This document shows, in pieces, positions 31,912-38,637 of a DNA stretch of 64,000 bases. The DNA is taken from the NCBI RefSeq assembly GCF_900465345.1, contig NZ_UEGO01000032.1:1-64000 (forward strand). Reading direction: 5' to 3'. The stretch is from Asaia bogorensis. Its GTDB lineage: Bacteria; Pseudomonadota; Alphaproteobacteria; Acetobacterales; Acetobacteraceae. The position numbers were made by a program, and so were the translations under genes. The stretch's first letter is position 1. The number at the start of each line of letters is the position of its first letter. Under the pieces are notes generated by a model that did no database searches, was not told where the DNA came from, and worked only from the letters and a program-made list of their open reading frames with translations.

Positions 31912-33855
31912 TCATCGTCGTTGTAAAAACTGAAGCAATCGGCCGTTCTCTTCGGCTTCGAGCTGCTCCTGAGCCTCGATCTCGTCGTAATCCACCGCCA
32001 GTGCCGCATTGCCGGATGCGGCTGGGAAATAGGGGCGGACCACTTTTGCCTCGATCGTCTCTGTGGGCTCGTCGGCCGGTGCTGTCGTCATGGCAGCAAG
32101 ATCGGATAGCGAGAGCGTCTTCTCCGCTGCCACCTGCTCCTTTGCTGCCCTTATCCACCGGCGTCTGGCGCGACCGTGCTCCTGTGCGGCGTTCTTGTCC
32201 GAGAAGCCCGTCGCCTGAACGCAAGGGGCGGCGCAGACATAGGTGCCGTCCGTCCGATACACGTGCATATCGGCCTGCAACGCCTGAGGGTCGAAGCGCA
32301 CCACACAGGTCTGACCGCGCAGCGCCAGCAGATCCTCATGCCAGAAGCGGTTGCCTTCCAGAATGATCTGACCGTTCTTACGATCGCAGCGGATCGCCTC
32401 GGCTGCCATCAGCCAGAGCCGAGCCTGTTCGGCAGTCGCCTTGGTGATTGGCGACTTCTCGTAAGATTCTTTGAATGCCTGGATGAAGGACATCTTCCCC
32501 CGGCAGACATCGGAACGTCGCCCCTCCTTGGCGTTGTGACGCGCAATCTCGGCACCGATTACCTCGATGAACTCCTCGATCGGCACGGCCTTCGAACCGT
32601 AATTCTCAGGCTTCGCGGTCGGGTTGTTGCCGCAATAGGCCCCTGCGAAACGCGGATGCTTTGCTGCGCCCTGAGCGAGATCGCGCCATGCTCGTTCAAT
32701 TGGCTTGGACTGGCCCGAATAAGGTGTCGTCCAATGCACTTCGACCCCAAGCTGCACCATGATGCCGACTGGCTCTTCCTCGCGATGCTTCCAGCGGTAG
32801 CGGTTCTGCGTGCCGCCCGTCAGCCATTTGGACGCGAAGTTGCGGCCGTTATCGAGATAGCAGAGCTGCGGAATGCCCCATTCCTCGATCATGTCACCAA
32901 AGGCGAGCCGGACGGTTTCCGTATTCTCGGATTTGTCCACACGCCATGACAGGATCATGCCGGAGTAGAGATCCTGAAAGCCCACCATGACCGGACGGCC
33001 GATCGTTCCGTCTTGCCAGCGCACGAACACGTCCCATTTGTGCCCGTCCGCATTCACCGCCTGCATGGCATGGAAGATCGAGCGAACGCGCTTCTGGACC
33101 GGGAAAAGACGCTTGAGAGCCTCTGTTCCTTCGCGCTCCAGTGTCACCAGCTCAGGCGGCAGGCTCTGGATGCGACGCAGCAGGGTTTTGGCTGAGGGAA
33201 TAGTCCAGCCGTTCTCCTTGGCTACGTCCTTTGCGCGGTCGTAGCAGTCGGTCCAATTGGGCTTTTCCAGGCGCAGGTAGTCCGTCTTCAGCATTTCCCA
33301 GACCTCAGGAGCGCATTCGGCCTGTGTGCCGAACGCCTTATGACGAGGGGCGAGTGCGGGAAGCCAGTCGCAGCGGTTGAGTCCGCGAAGATCGCGATAC
33401 CAGTTATTGATGGTTGTATGGCCGACCTTGGCATGGGTCGCGACCATCATGACGGCATGCGTCTTACGTGTTCCCGAGGCGACAAGCGTCTCGACCGCAT
33501 GGATGACCTCGAGCGCGCGCTTTGCCTTGGCCTTTTGGGCGTCCGGCAGGGAGTCATAGCGACGCCATAGATCCTTACGCTCGCGCTTCTGGCCTTCTGC
33601 CTGTTCAGGCATAGCGTGAGCAGCGATCGCCAGCTTGGCGCGAGCAGGCAACGGTAGGACATACGGCGTGAACTCGAAGCCGCCCCCATTGCCCTGCCGC
33701 CTGCGCCATGTCTGACCCTCCCGCTCAGGAGCGAGCCAGTTTTCAGCGTTGGCGCGAAGCTGAAGCGCTCTTTTTGTGGTCGGAACGCCCGGCAATCCCA
33801 TCCCGGCCAGTTCGGCCAGGGTGAACCAGGCATGACCTGTCTCAGCGAGGTTCAT
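31912..33855 (-). CDS. Mu-type DDE transposase A
   Basis: A 647-residue protein (MuA is 663). ATG 33855 is preceded by AGGAGGG; the longer frame to 34008 has no such signal. The N-terminus carries the Mu DNA-binding domain (WFTLAELAGMGLPGVPTTKR). The catalytic core has Asp270 (NADGHKWDVFVRW), Asp335 (CYLDNGRNFASKWLTGG) and Glu387 (SGQSKPIERAW), spacing practically identical to MuA D269, D336, E392. The Mu C-terminal part follows (VCRGKMSFIQAFKESYEKSP). It excises and integrates the phage and replicates it by transposition. Confidence 0.96.
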   Translation of the reverse strand: MNLAETGHAWFTLAELAGMGLPGVPTTKRALQLRANAENWLAPEREGQTWRRRQGNGGGFEFTPYVLPLPARAKLAIAAHAMPEQAEGQKRERKDLWRRYDSLPDAQKAKAKRALEVIHAVETLVASGTRKTHAVMMVATHAKVGHTTINNWYRDLRGLNRCDWLPALAPRHKAFGTQAECAPEVWEMLKTDYLRLEKPNWTDCYDRAKDVAKENGWTIPSAKTLLRRIQSLPPELVTLEREGTEALKRLFPVQKRVRSIFHAMQAVNADGHKWDVFVRWQDGTIGRPVMVGFQDLYSGMILSWRVDKSENTETVRLAFGDMIEEWGIPQLCYLDNGRNFASKWLTGGTQNRYRWKHREEEPVGIMVQLGVEVHWTTPYSGQSKPIERAWRDLAQGAAKHPRFAGAYCGNNPTAKPENYGSKAVPIEEFIEVIGAEIARHNAKEGRRSDVCRGKMSFIQAFKESYEKSPITKATAEQARLWLMAAEAIRCDRKNGQIILEGNRFWHEDLLALRGQTCVVRFDPQALQADMHVYRTDGTYVCAAPCVQATGFSDKNAAQEHGRARRRWIRAAKEQVAAEKTLSLSDLAAMTTAPADEPTETIEAKVVRPYFPAASGNAALAVDYDEIEAQEQLEAEENGRLLQFLQRR

Positions 33856-33951
33856 GCCACCCTCCTGTCGCCAAAGGCGGCGCGGGAAAGCGATTGCCAA
33901 CCCCGCGCCACCCGTTCCACCTTGGACTTGGCCACAACCAAGGAGGAAACC

Positions 33952-34209
33952 ATGTTCGAAGACACCCCTGACGTTCCATGGATGGAGATCCAGAATATCA
34001 AGGTCCACCAGGATGGTATTTTATGGGGTGTAAGGGCGGAGTTCATTTGCACTGACTCCGACCCTGAGGTTCTGGAGCTGAAAGGTCAGGTTGCAATGCG
34101 GCTGAGTAACCTGCAAGCCAACTCGCCAATGGAGACTGCTGACCTGATTCGTCGGCGGGTTGCATCGCTGCTATTGCGATCTGCAGAAGGAATTGAAGCT
34201 GACGAGTAG
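33952..34209 (+). CDS. Antisense small ORF inside the early operon
   Basis: An 85-residue protein on the strand opposite to all neighbours. The ATG is preceded by AAGGAGGAAACC, one of the best ribosome sites in the window. The sequence (VPWMEIQNIKVHQDGILWGV, DLIRRRVASLLLRSAEG) reads like a real protein with a beta-rich start and helical end. Its last 167 bases overlap the end of the minus-strand gene 34043-34375. No promoter was recognised, so expression is open. A CCTTGG...CCAAGG dyad lies just before the ribosome site. Confidence 0.5.
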   Translation: MFEDTPDVPWMEIQNIKVHQDGILWGVRAEFICTDSDPEVLELKGQVAMRLSNLQANSPMETADLIRRRVASLLLRSAEGIEADE

Positions 34210-34375
34210 ACACCTCCACAGTGTCTTTTGTCGCGATCGGCCGCTCCTGATAGCAGGAGATGCCGAACAGCTCGCTTTCGCTGACCTTCAGGCCAAATAC
34301 GTCCATTTGCCTTGAGCGGCTGCCCTGGCTCTCATCCACCGTGAGCTGGGGCAGCCTCTTTCTATTTGTGCTCAT
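34043..34375 (-). CDS. Early-region hypothetical protein (convergently overlaps a plus-strand ORF)
   Basis: A 110-residue protein from ATG 34375, overlapping the previous stop as TGATG; a GTG at 34381 lies in the same frame. The N-terminal half (VDESQGSRSRQMDVFGLKVS, LFGISCYQERPIATKDTVEV) has good codon choice. The C-terminal half overlaps the plus-strand ORF at 33952-34209. No family recognised. It separates the helical regulator from the transposase. Confidence 0.55.
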   Translation of the reverse strand: MSTNRKRLPQLTVDESQGSRSRQMDVFGLKVSESELFGISCYQERPIATKDTVEVSTRQLQFLLQIAIAAMQPADESGQQSPLASWLAGYSAALQPDLSAPEPQGRSQCK

Positions 34376-34839
34376 CACCACCGTCCCCCACGTCCCGCCG
34401 AGGCCCTGATTTCACGCTCGCGGCGGGCGACTTCACGCTTGTGTTCTGACAGAGCTGCAAGCTCGATCGCGGGCAGGTACCGGCGGTCGATCACTGACCA
34501 CCCGAAACCTTCCGCAAAGAACTCCAACAACCGACGATCCCTCGTTGCGGAAAGCAGCGCATCGAAACGCGACACCGAGATCTCATGGCTATCCCGCGCC
34601 GTGCTGGCATAGGCATTCAGCACATTGAGCGACATCGCCTTGCCCATATGACTGGACATCGCGTCGGCCACTTCCTGCCTTGTCTGACCGCAGCTATCGA
34701 GCGAGATCGAGATCGCGCGGGAGAACCGGCCAGACCACGAGTTGGCGCGAAGTAGGAAGGGATCGAACGCCATCACGGCTTCGGGCGGATTCCAGTCGAG
34801 AAGCGAGAGCTGCTCGCGTGCATGAATTTTCCTGCTCAT
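34375..34839 (-). CDS. Early helical DNA-binding-like protein
   Basis: A 154-residue protein. A segment with CGQTRQEVADAMSSHMGKAM, NVLNAYASTARDSHEISVSR and FDALLSATRDRRLLEFFAEG resembles CII/CP76-type phage regulators and other helix-turn-helix proteins of Mu-like early operons. The C-terminus is basic (KREVARREREIRASAGR). It overlaps the ParB-like gene by 4 bases. Function is inferred only from this pattern. Confidence 0.6.
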   Translation of the reverse strand: MSRKIHAREQLSLLDWNPPEAVMAFDPFLLRANSWSGRFSRAISISLDSCGQTRQEVADAMSSHMGKAMSLNVLNAYASTARDSHEISVSRFDALLSATRDRRLLEFFAEGFGWSVIDRRYLPAIELAALSEHKREVARREREIRASAGRGGRW

Positions 34840-35726
34840 GCTGCTTCCCTCCGGACTGCGCCCGGCAGGTGTGGCGAAAGGAAGCCGACGATCGCATCAC
34901 GCTGATAGGTCGATCCCTTCTCCCACGCCGCCTCGAAGGCAACAGCGGGCATCTGGGCAGCGGCGTGCTCGACGATCTGCTGCTGCTCTTCCGGGTCGCA
35001 CTTGCGCCAGAAGGCAAGAAACTTCTCAAATTTACCGGCAGGCTCCGGCGCAGGTCTGCCTTCGATCTGGCGCGTAATGTCCAGGACGTTGCGCACGTCA
35101 GGATAATGCACCGCGAAGTCAGCAACCTTGCGCTGCATGTCTGGCGTCAGTTTGCCGAGTGCCATGAGCTGCGCGCCAGACGTGGCGAGCCATGTTGCCG
35201 AAACCTGACGGCGCACATCTTCCGGAATGAGGCCATGCAGCTGCACCGCCGTCTCGACCGTGCGTCGCGACAATCCGAGCTTTTCAGCGGTGGCTTCCGA
35301 GAACGCAGGGATCAAACCGCAAAGCTCTGCGCTTTGATCGGACTTCCTGTCACCGCCTGCTTTTGTCTCCGGGTGGAGTGCCTCATAAACAGCCTTGCGG
35401 CGGGCAAGGAAGGTAGCGCGATCGAGCGGCGTCAGCTCACGCCGGATCAGATTTTCATCGATCTCCAGCAGTTCGGCTTCCGTCTCGGAAACCTTGCGAA
35501 CGGTGCAGTCTGCTGTCTCTTTGCCGATGAGACGCAATGCTTCAAAACGATGACCACCCGCGATCAGGGCATACTTGTCAGAGCGTCCGATCTTCCGGAC
35601 CCAAAGCGGCGTATCCTGCCCCCGTTCCTTCATCGAAGCCGCAAGCAACTCCACCCAAGCCGAATCAACGGTACGCAGGCGATCGCCGACTTCAATCTGC
35701 GAAAGGGGGATCTGCTCGACGTTCAT
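34836..35726 (-). CDS. ParB-like nuclease-domain protein
   Basis: A 296-residue protein. Residues 1-95 are the ParB/Srx domain: IPLSQIEVGDRLRTVDSAWV, then ALIAGGHRFEALRLIGKETA with the GGHR box (usually GExR), and IDENLIRRELTPLDRATFLA. A helix-turn-helix (EATAEKLGLSRRTVETAVQL) follows. Known: such proteins occur next to ner in several Mu-like phages of Alphaproteobacteria. It may act as a DNA-binding regulator or NTPase (CTPase) switch. No partner ParA is present. Confidence 0.85.
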   Translation of the reverse strand: MNVEQIPLSQIEVGDRLRTVDSAWVELLAASMKERGQDTPLWVRKIGRSDKYALIAGGHRFEALRLIGKETADCTVRKVSETEAELLEIDENLIRRELTPLDRATFLARRKAVYEALHPETKAGGDRKSDQSAELCGLIPAFSEATAEKLGLSRRTVETAVQLHGLIPEDVRRQVSATWLATSGAQLMALGKLTPDMQRKVADFAVHYPDVRNVLDITRQIEGRPAPEPAGKFEKFLAFWRKCDPEEQQQIVEHAAAQMPAVAFEAAWEKGSTYQRDAIVGFLSPHLPGAVRREAA

Positions 35727-36028
35727 GCTGCCGCTCCGTTTCTACGGAGATCGGTCGCACGCAAAGCCGTATTGGTTCTGGCCATTCGAGTGGAAACAGG
35801 AGTGCCGTCAGCATGATACCGATCGGGAAACGCGATCTCGGGCTTGAGCCCCAGCTCTTCACAAATGCGTTGCTCCAACACGATCGAGTGGCCCGGTTGG
35901 CTGATCACGGTGGCAACCGTGTTCTGGTGTTTGCCCAGTTTTCGGCTCAGCGCGGCCATTGTGCCGTACTTTTTGCGGATCGCAGCACGGATGTCTTCCG
36001 CGTGCATTCCGCATGGCTTCTGTGCCAT
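35723..36028 (-). CDS. ner: Ner-like early regulator
   Basis: A 101-residue protein. Residues 10-75 (DIRAAIRKKYGTMAALSRKL, KHQNTVATVISQ, RICEELGLKPEIAFPDRYHA) align with Mu Ner over its whole length, including the C-terminal P-x-R-Y box. There are about 25 extra residues at the C-terminus. AAGGAG lies 8 bases before the ATG. In Mu, Ner is a Cro-like protein that turns down both repressor and early promoters. It is the first gene of the early operon, divergent from the repressor. Confidence 0.9.
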   Translation of the reverse strand: MAQKPCGMHAEDIRAAIRKKYGTMAALSRKLGKHQNTVATVISQPGHSIVLEQRICEELGLKPEIAFPDRYHADGTPVSTRMARTNTALRATDLRRNGAAA

Positions 36029-36047
36029 AAGGATACTCCTTCAAAAC

Positions 36048-36067
36048 AGCCGGGCTGCCACCCGGCT
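36048..36067 (-). terminator. Hairpin in the early leader (attenuator-like)
   Basis: AGCCGGG pairs with CCCGGCT over a six-base loop. It lies between the proposed early promoter and ner. In the plus direction it is followed by TCATTTTTC, in the minus direction by GTTTTG. It can act as a terminator toward the repressor or as an attenuator of early transcription. Confidence 0.5.
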
Positions 36068-36115
36068 TCATTTTTCACTCCGAAACGCGTGAACGAGACG
36101 AGAGAGAACGACGTG

Positions 36116-36143
36116 AGAATACGCGAAAGAGAACTCTATGCAA
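36116..36143 (-). promoter_or_regulatory. Candidate early promoter
   Basis: TTGCAT (36143-36138), 16 bases, TATTCT (36121-36116) on the minus strand, about 88 bases before ner. Both boxes fit sigma-70 at four of six positions. The -35 box lies next to the operator palindrome at 36147-36174, so repressor binding would block it. Confidence 0.45.
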
Positions 36144-36174
36144 TCTCTTTTGAGCACTTCTCAGTTCTCAAAAG
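36129..36174. promoter_or_regulatory. Repressor/Ner operator region
   Basis: Two interlocking inverted repeats: CTTTTGAG (36147-36154) with CTCAAAAG (36167-36174), and GAGAACT (36129-36135) with AGTTCTC (36163-36169). Further GAGAAC/GTGAGAA half-sites lie at 36103-36120. They sit between the divergent repressor and ner genes and overlap both candidate promoters. Which protein binds which site is inferred only from position. Confidence 0.55.
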
Positions 36175-36193
36175 GGTATTTTCTGTGGATAAC
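36165..36193 (+). promoter_or_regulatory. Candidate repressor promoter
   Basis: TTCTCA (36165-36170), 17 bases, GATAAC (36188-36193), starting about 33 bases before the repressor ATG. Its -35 box is half of the operator palindrome, which would allow autoregulation. Confidence 0.4.
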
Positions 36194-36199
36194 TCTGCG

Positions 36200-36222
36200 A
36201 AACCCTCATCTGATAAGGGTTT
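36200..36222 (+). promoter_or_regulatory. Hairpin masking the repressor ribosome site
   Basis: AAACCCT pairs with AGGGTTT across nine bases, three bases before the ATG at 36226. The only Shine-Dalgarno candidate, AAGGGT, is in the 3' arm. Translation of the repressor may depend on melting of this hairpin. Confidence 0.45.
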
Positions 36223-36225
36223 TTG

Positions 36226-36960
36226 ATGACTGGCTCTGCTCCGATCCCAAACTTCTCAGATCTCAAAGAGAACTGGGAAGTGTCCGATGTCGCTGATCGT
36301 CTCAAAGAGGCCGTCCGCGCGTCAGGGGGCAATAAGGCAGTCTCGCTGAAGTCGGGTGTCCCATTGAGCACTTTGAATGGCTATCTAGCTGCTCGAAGAG
36401 AGATGGGAGCATTGCCTGCCGCCAAGCTTGCTAGAACATGTGGCATATCGCTTGACTGGCTGCTCTTCGGTGAGGGGGAAACTTGCGCCCCCACGCCTGT
36501 GGCAGAACCCGCTCGCGCTGACGTCGCCATGATCCGCTACTATCCTGACATTCAGGCTAGCGCTGGCTATGGCATGCTGGGGTGCGATCAGCCACGTTGC
36601 GAAGAAATCGCTCTTCCTTCAGGAATATTAGAAGATCTGCGCCTGCCTGCCAAAGATGCCATAATGATTTGCGTATCGGGTGACAGTATGTCTCCCACAC
36701 TTATGCCTCATGACCGCATCATAGTGGATGCGAGAATGTCCGATTACCTATCAGGTATTTACGTTTTCGTTTCTGACGGGACTGTTCTAGTCAAGCGCAT
36801 CTCTCTTGGCCCAGATGGATATGCGGATATCATCTCGGACAATGATCGTTACCCTTCGAAGGCCGTTCAGAAAGACCGCTTCCACTGGGGAAAACCACAG
36901 ACTAGCGACGCCATCACCATCATAGGCCGCGTCATCTACAAAATGCAGAGGATGTCATGA
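36226..36960 (+). CDS. Phage repressor, HTH plus S24 peptidase
   Basis: A 244-residue protein. Residues 20-85 hold a helix-turn-helix (GNKAVSLKSGVPLSTLNGYL, then CGISLDWLLFGEGE). Residues 105-240 are a LexA/CI-type S24 domain with Ser154 (GDSMSPTLMPHDRIIVD) and Lys190 (VLVKRI) as the catalytic pair. ASAG at 111-114 is a likely self-cleavage site. It should hold the early operon silent and be inactivated by RecA after DNA damage. Mu's own c repressor lacks this peptidase, so induction differs from Mu. The ATG overlaps no other gene but its stop overlaps the next gene (ATGTCATGA). Confidence 0.9.
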   Translation: MTGSAPIPNFSDLKENWEVSDVADRLKEAVRASGGNKAVSLKSGVPLSTLNGYLAARREMGALPAAKLARTCGISLDWLLFGEGETCAPTPVAEPARADVAMIRYYPDIQASAGYGMLGCDQPRCEEIALPSGILEDLRLPAKDAIMICVSGDSMSPTLMPHDRIIVDARMSDYLSGIYVFVSDGTVLVKRISLGPDGYADIISDNDRYPSKAVQKDRFHWGKPQTSDAITIIGRVIYKMQRMS

Positions 36961-37484
36961 AGCTGCTGCCGCTTTTTTCTCTAGCCTGCCTCTCGGTGTG
37001 CCCGGCGTTCGCCACTGAAGATGGCTTTCCCAAGATACCCCACGTGCCGCAGAAACCGTATCTAGAGGAGGCAAGCAATTATCTAAGCATGTGCCCGCCA
37101 TCTGAAAACCGGAAAGAATGTCTCGATATGCAGGAGGAATTCGAGCAGGAATATGTAAACGCCTATGCTGGAGACTACTTGGCGCAAACAAACGTAGCCT
37201 ACTTATTATGGAAAGCCCCTCACGGGGGCTTCATCCGCAATGTGGCCCAAGCCTGCGCTTGGCGTTTAGTAATTTCGACTTCTGCGTCACCTTATATCAG
37301 CGATATCGATGCCTCGAAGACGAAAGCAATATGCTCAGAAGTCGATCAAGCAAATTTGCAGGCGGTCGTATCGAGAGGCAAAGCTATTAGATCGGTGATC
37401 AGCTCACACAGGGTGAAGCCTATCCCTGTTCCAATGATCAACTATGACCCTAAGAAGGACAAGGATGAGACGTCAGCGTTCTGA
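36957..37484 (+). CDS. Secreted Cys-containing protein co-expressed with the repressor
   Basis: A 175-residue protein. The signal peptide (LLPLFSLACLSVCPAFA-TED) is cut near residue 20. The mature part has four cysteines (MCPP, KECLD, QACAWR, AICSE), suggesting two disulfides, and a helical middle (YLAQTNVAYLLWKAPHGGFI). It overlaps the repressor gene by 4 bases, so it is made in the lysogen. Lower GC than the late genes. Function unknown; a lysogenic-conversion or superinfection-exclusion factor would fit. Confidence 0.72.
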   Translation: MKLLPLFSLACLSVCPAFATEDGFPKIPHVPQKPYLEEASNYLSMCPPSENRKECLDMQEEFEQEYVNAYAGDYLAQTNVAYLLWKAPHGGFIRNVAQACAWRLVISTSASPYISDIDASKTKAICSEVDQANLQAVVSRGKAIRSVISSHRVKPIPVPMINYDPKKDKDETSAF

Positions 37485-37559
37485 GGTCCATCGCTAATCT
37501 TTAAGGCCGCCGCGCATCCAGCTCCAGCTTTTGAACGGCTTTAGAACGCGCTTGAGTTT

Positions 37560-37637
37560 GGCACTAACGCAGTTCCAATTTTCTTGTCTCTGTGCCTTAT
37601 AACCGAGCCGCCTCGGTTATTCCCCAAAGTTAGTGCC
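37560..37637. repeat. Nested inverted repeats near prophage end
   Basis: Outer arms GGCACTAAC (37560-37568) and GTTAGTGCC (37629-37637) enclose an inner perfect hairpin ATAACCGAG-CCGC-CTCGGTTAT (37599-37620). No strong T-tract follows, so a terminator is less likely than protein-binding sites, for example transposase sites of the phage end. Confidence 0.55.
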
Positions 37638-37693
37638 GACCTGCTCCCGCGTTGCTACCGCACTCGTATGAGGCAAAGTCCGCAAGCAATTTA

Positions 37694-37729
37694 ATCCCGC
37701 GATATCCCGGAAAATCCCGTTTTATCCCG
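37694..37729. repeat. Four ATCCCG repeats at exact 10-bp spacing
   Basis: ATCCCG occurs at 37694, 37704, 37714 and 37724, each followed by four variable bases. The spacing is one DNA helical turn, so a protein array on one face of the helix is plausible. The period is not a multiple of three, which argues against a coding origin. Confidence 0.65.
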
Positions 37730-37769
37730 CCTTCCCAGATTATCCATTCTCCCTGTCTCCTAACATCCG

Positions 37770-37789
37770 GAAAGGGGCTTGCCCCTTTC
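37770..37789. terminator. Hairpin, possible bidirectional terminator
   Basis: GAAAGGGGC pairs with GCCCCTTTC with two central bases. It lies between the prophage genes and greA and could stop transcription running out of the prophage. No long T-run follows. Confidence 0.4.
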
Positions 37790-37944
37790 ATCCCCGCTTT
37801 GATGCCTTCGAGGCGGGATGCGACATCCTTAAGTCGCGGATTTTCAGAGGGCGGCCGCCTTTTAGCGCGTTTCAGGGCAGAGCCCTGCTTCCTCCCCGAG
37901 ATGATCAACTCTGTGCAAAACAGGCCCTCATTTCGAGGCTCGCC

Positions 37945-37973
37945 TTGAATTTACCCCCCGGAAGACCTAATTT
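37945..37973 (+). promoter_or_regulatory. Candidate greA promoter
   Basis: TTGAAT, 17 bases, TAATTT: four of six matches in each box with ideal spacing, about 118 bases before the greA start. If correct, it means the prophage left greA with its own promoter. Confidence 0.45.
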
Positions 37974-38091
37974 ATCTGATCAAATTGCGGGCGGGGATTG
38001 TCTCATGCCCATCCATGCCCCGTGCAGGGCCTTGGAACACTGTTGTTCCTGGGCGCTACGCGAGGGCTGAACTCGTTTTGGGGAATGCGCT

Positions 38092-38565
38092 GTGCAGAAG
38101 ATTCCGATGACCGGTGAAGGTTTGACCCGTCTAGAAGATGAACTGCGTCGGCTGAAAAGCGAAGATCGTCCGGCCGTCATCCGCGCCATTGCCGAAGCAC
38201 GCGCTCATGGCGATCTCTCGGAAAACGCCGAATATCATGCTGCACGCGATCGTCAGTCCTTCATTGAGGGGCGCGTTCTCGAACTCGAGGAACTGATTTC
38301 GACGGCTGAAGTCATCGACCCCTCGCAGCTCTCAGGTGACACCGTGAAATTCGGTGCTCATATCGAACTGGTCGATGAGGAAACGGACAAGGAGAGCAGC
38401 TATCAGATCGTGGGCGTCCACGAGGCCGATATCAAGCTGGGCCGCCTTTCTGTCTCCTCGCCGCTCGCCAAGGCGCTTATCGGCAAGTCGGTAGGTGACA
38501 GCGTGACCGTACCGACCCCGGGTGGCGACAAGAGCTACGAGATTCTGGCCGTCACTTTCAAATAA
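38092..38565 (+). CDS. greA: Transcript cleavage factor GreA
   Basis: A 157-residue protein, the usual length. It begins at GTG (MQKIPMTGEGLTRLEDELRR) with GGGGA 8 bases upstream. The coiled-coil tip has the acidic pair of GreA within ARAHGDLSENAEYHAARDRQ; the C-terminal domain includes YQIVGVHEADIKLGRLSVSS and the closing GDSVTVPTPGGDKSYEIL. GreA enters the RNA polymerase channel and rescues backtracked complexes. It is the first host gene beyond the prophage; 72 bases later follows ilvA. Confidence 0.96.
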   Translation: MQKIPMTGEGLTRLEDELRRLKSEDRPAVIRAIAEARAHGDLSENAEYHAARDRQSFIEGRVLELEELISTAEVIDPSQLSGDTVKFGAHIELVDEETDKESSYQIVGVHEADIKLGRLSVSSPLAKALIGKSVGDSVTVPTPGGDKSYEILAVTFK

Positions 38566-38637
38566 ACGGATCAGCATCAGCACGGGCTGGCGTCTGGCGG
38601 TTTCGGACGGCCAGCCCCAAAGCAAGAAAAGAAGACC

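Larger units (their letters stand above)
1..37740 (-). mobile_element. Mu-like transposable prophage (incomplete, left part cut by window)
   Basis: A DDE transposase with the three catalytic residues spaced as in MuA, a MuB-type ATPase, Ner, GemA, a Mor/C-like activator, and head and tail genes in the order of phage Mu identify a transposable Siphovirus/Myovirus-type Mu relative; sheath and baseplate genes make it a contractile-tailed phage. Almost all structural and early frames are open, so the element looks intact as far as it can be seen. The end near the repressor lies between 37485 and about 37944; 37740 is only a midpoint estimate. The other end is outside the window, so the target-site duplication cannot be checked. 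Confidence 0.93.
37485..38091. other. Prophage-host junction region without a convincing gene
   Basis: 607 bases between the last prophage gene and greA. It contains the nested inverted repeat at 37560-37637, the phased ATCCCG repeats at 37694-37729, hairpins at 37770-37789 and 37872-37886 (CAGGGC-AGA-GCCCTG), and a candidate greA promoter at 37945. The phage end and its transposase-binding sites must lie here, but the exact end cannot be fixed without the other junction. Confidence 0.6.

Noticed and set aside
37630-37908. Minus-strand 92-codon frame between prophage and greA
   Set aside because: It starts at TTG with no ribosome site, is Lys/Arg/Gly-rich, and runs through the 10-bp repeats and hairpins; it looks like chance.
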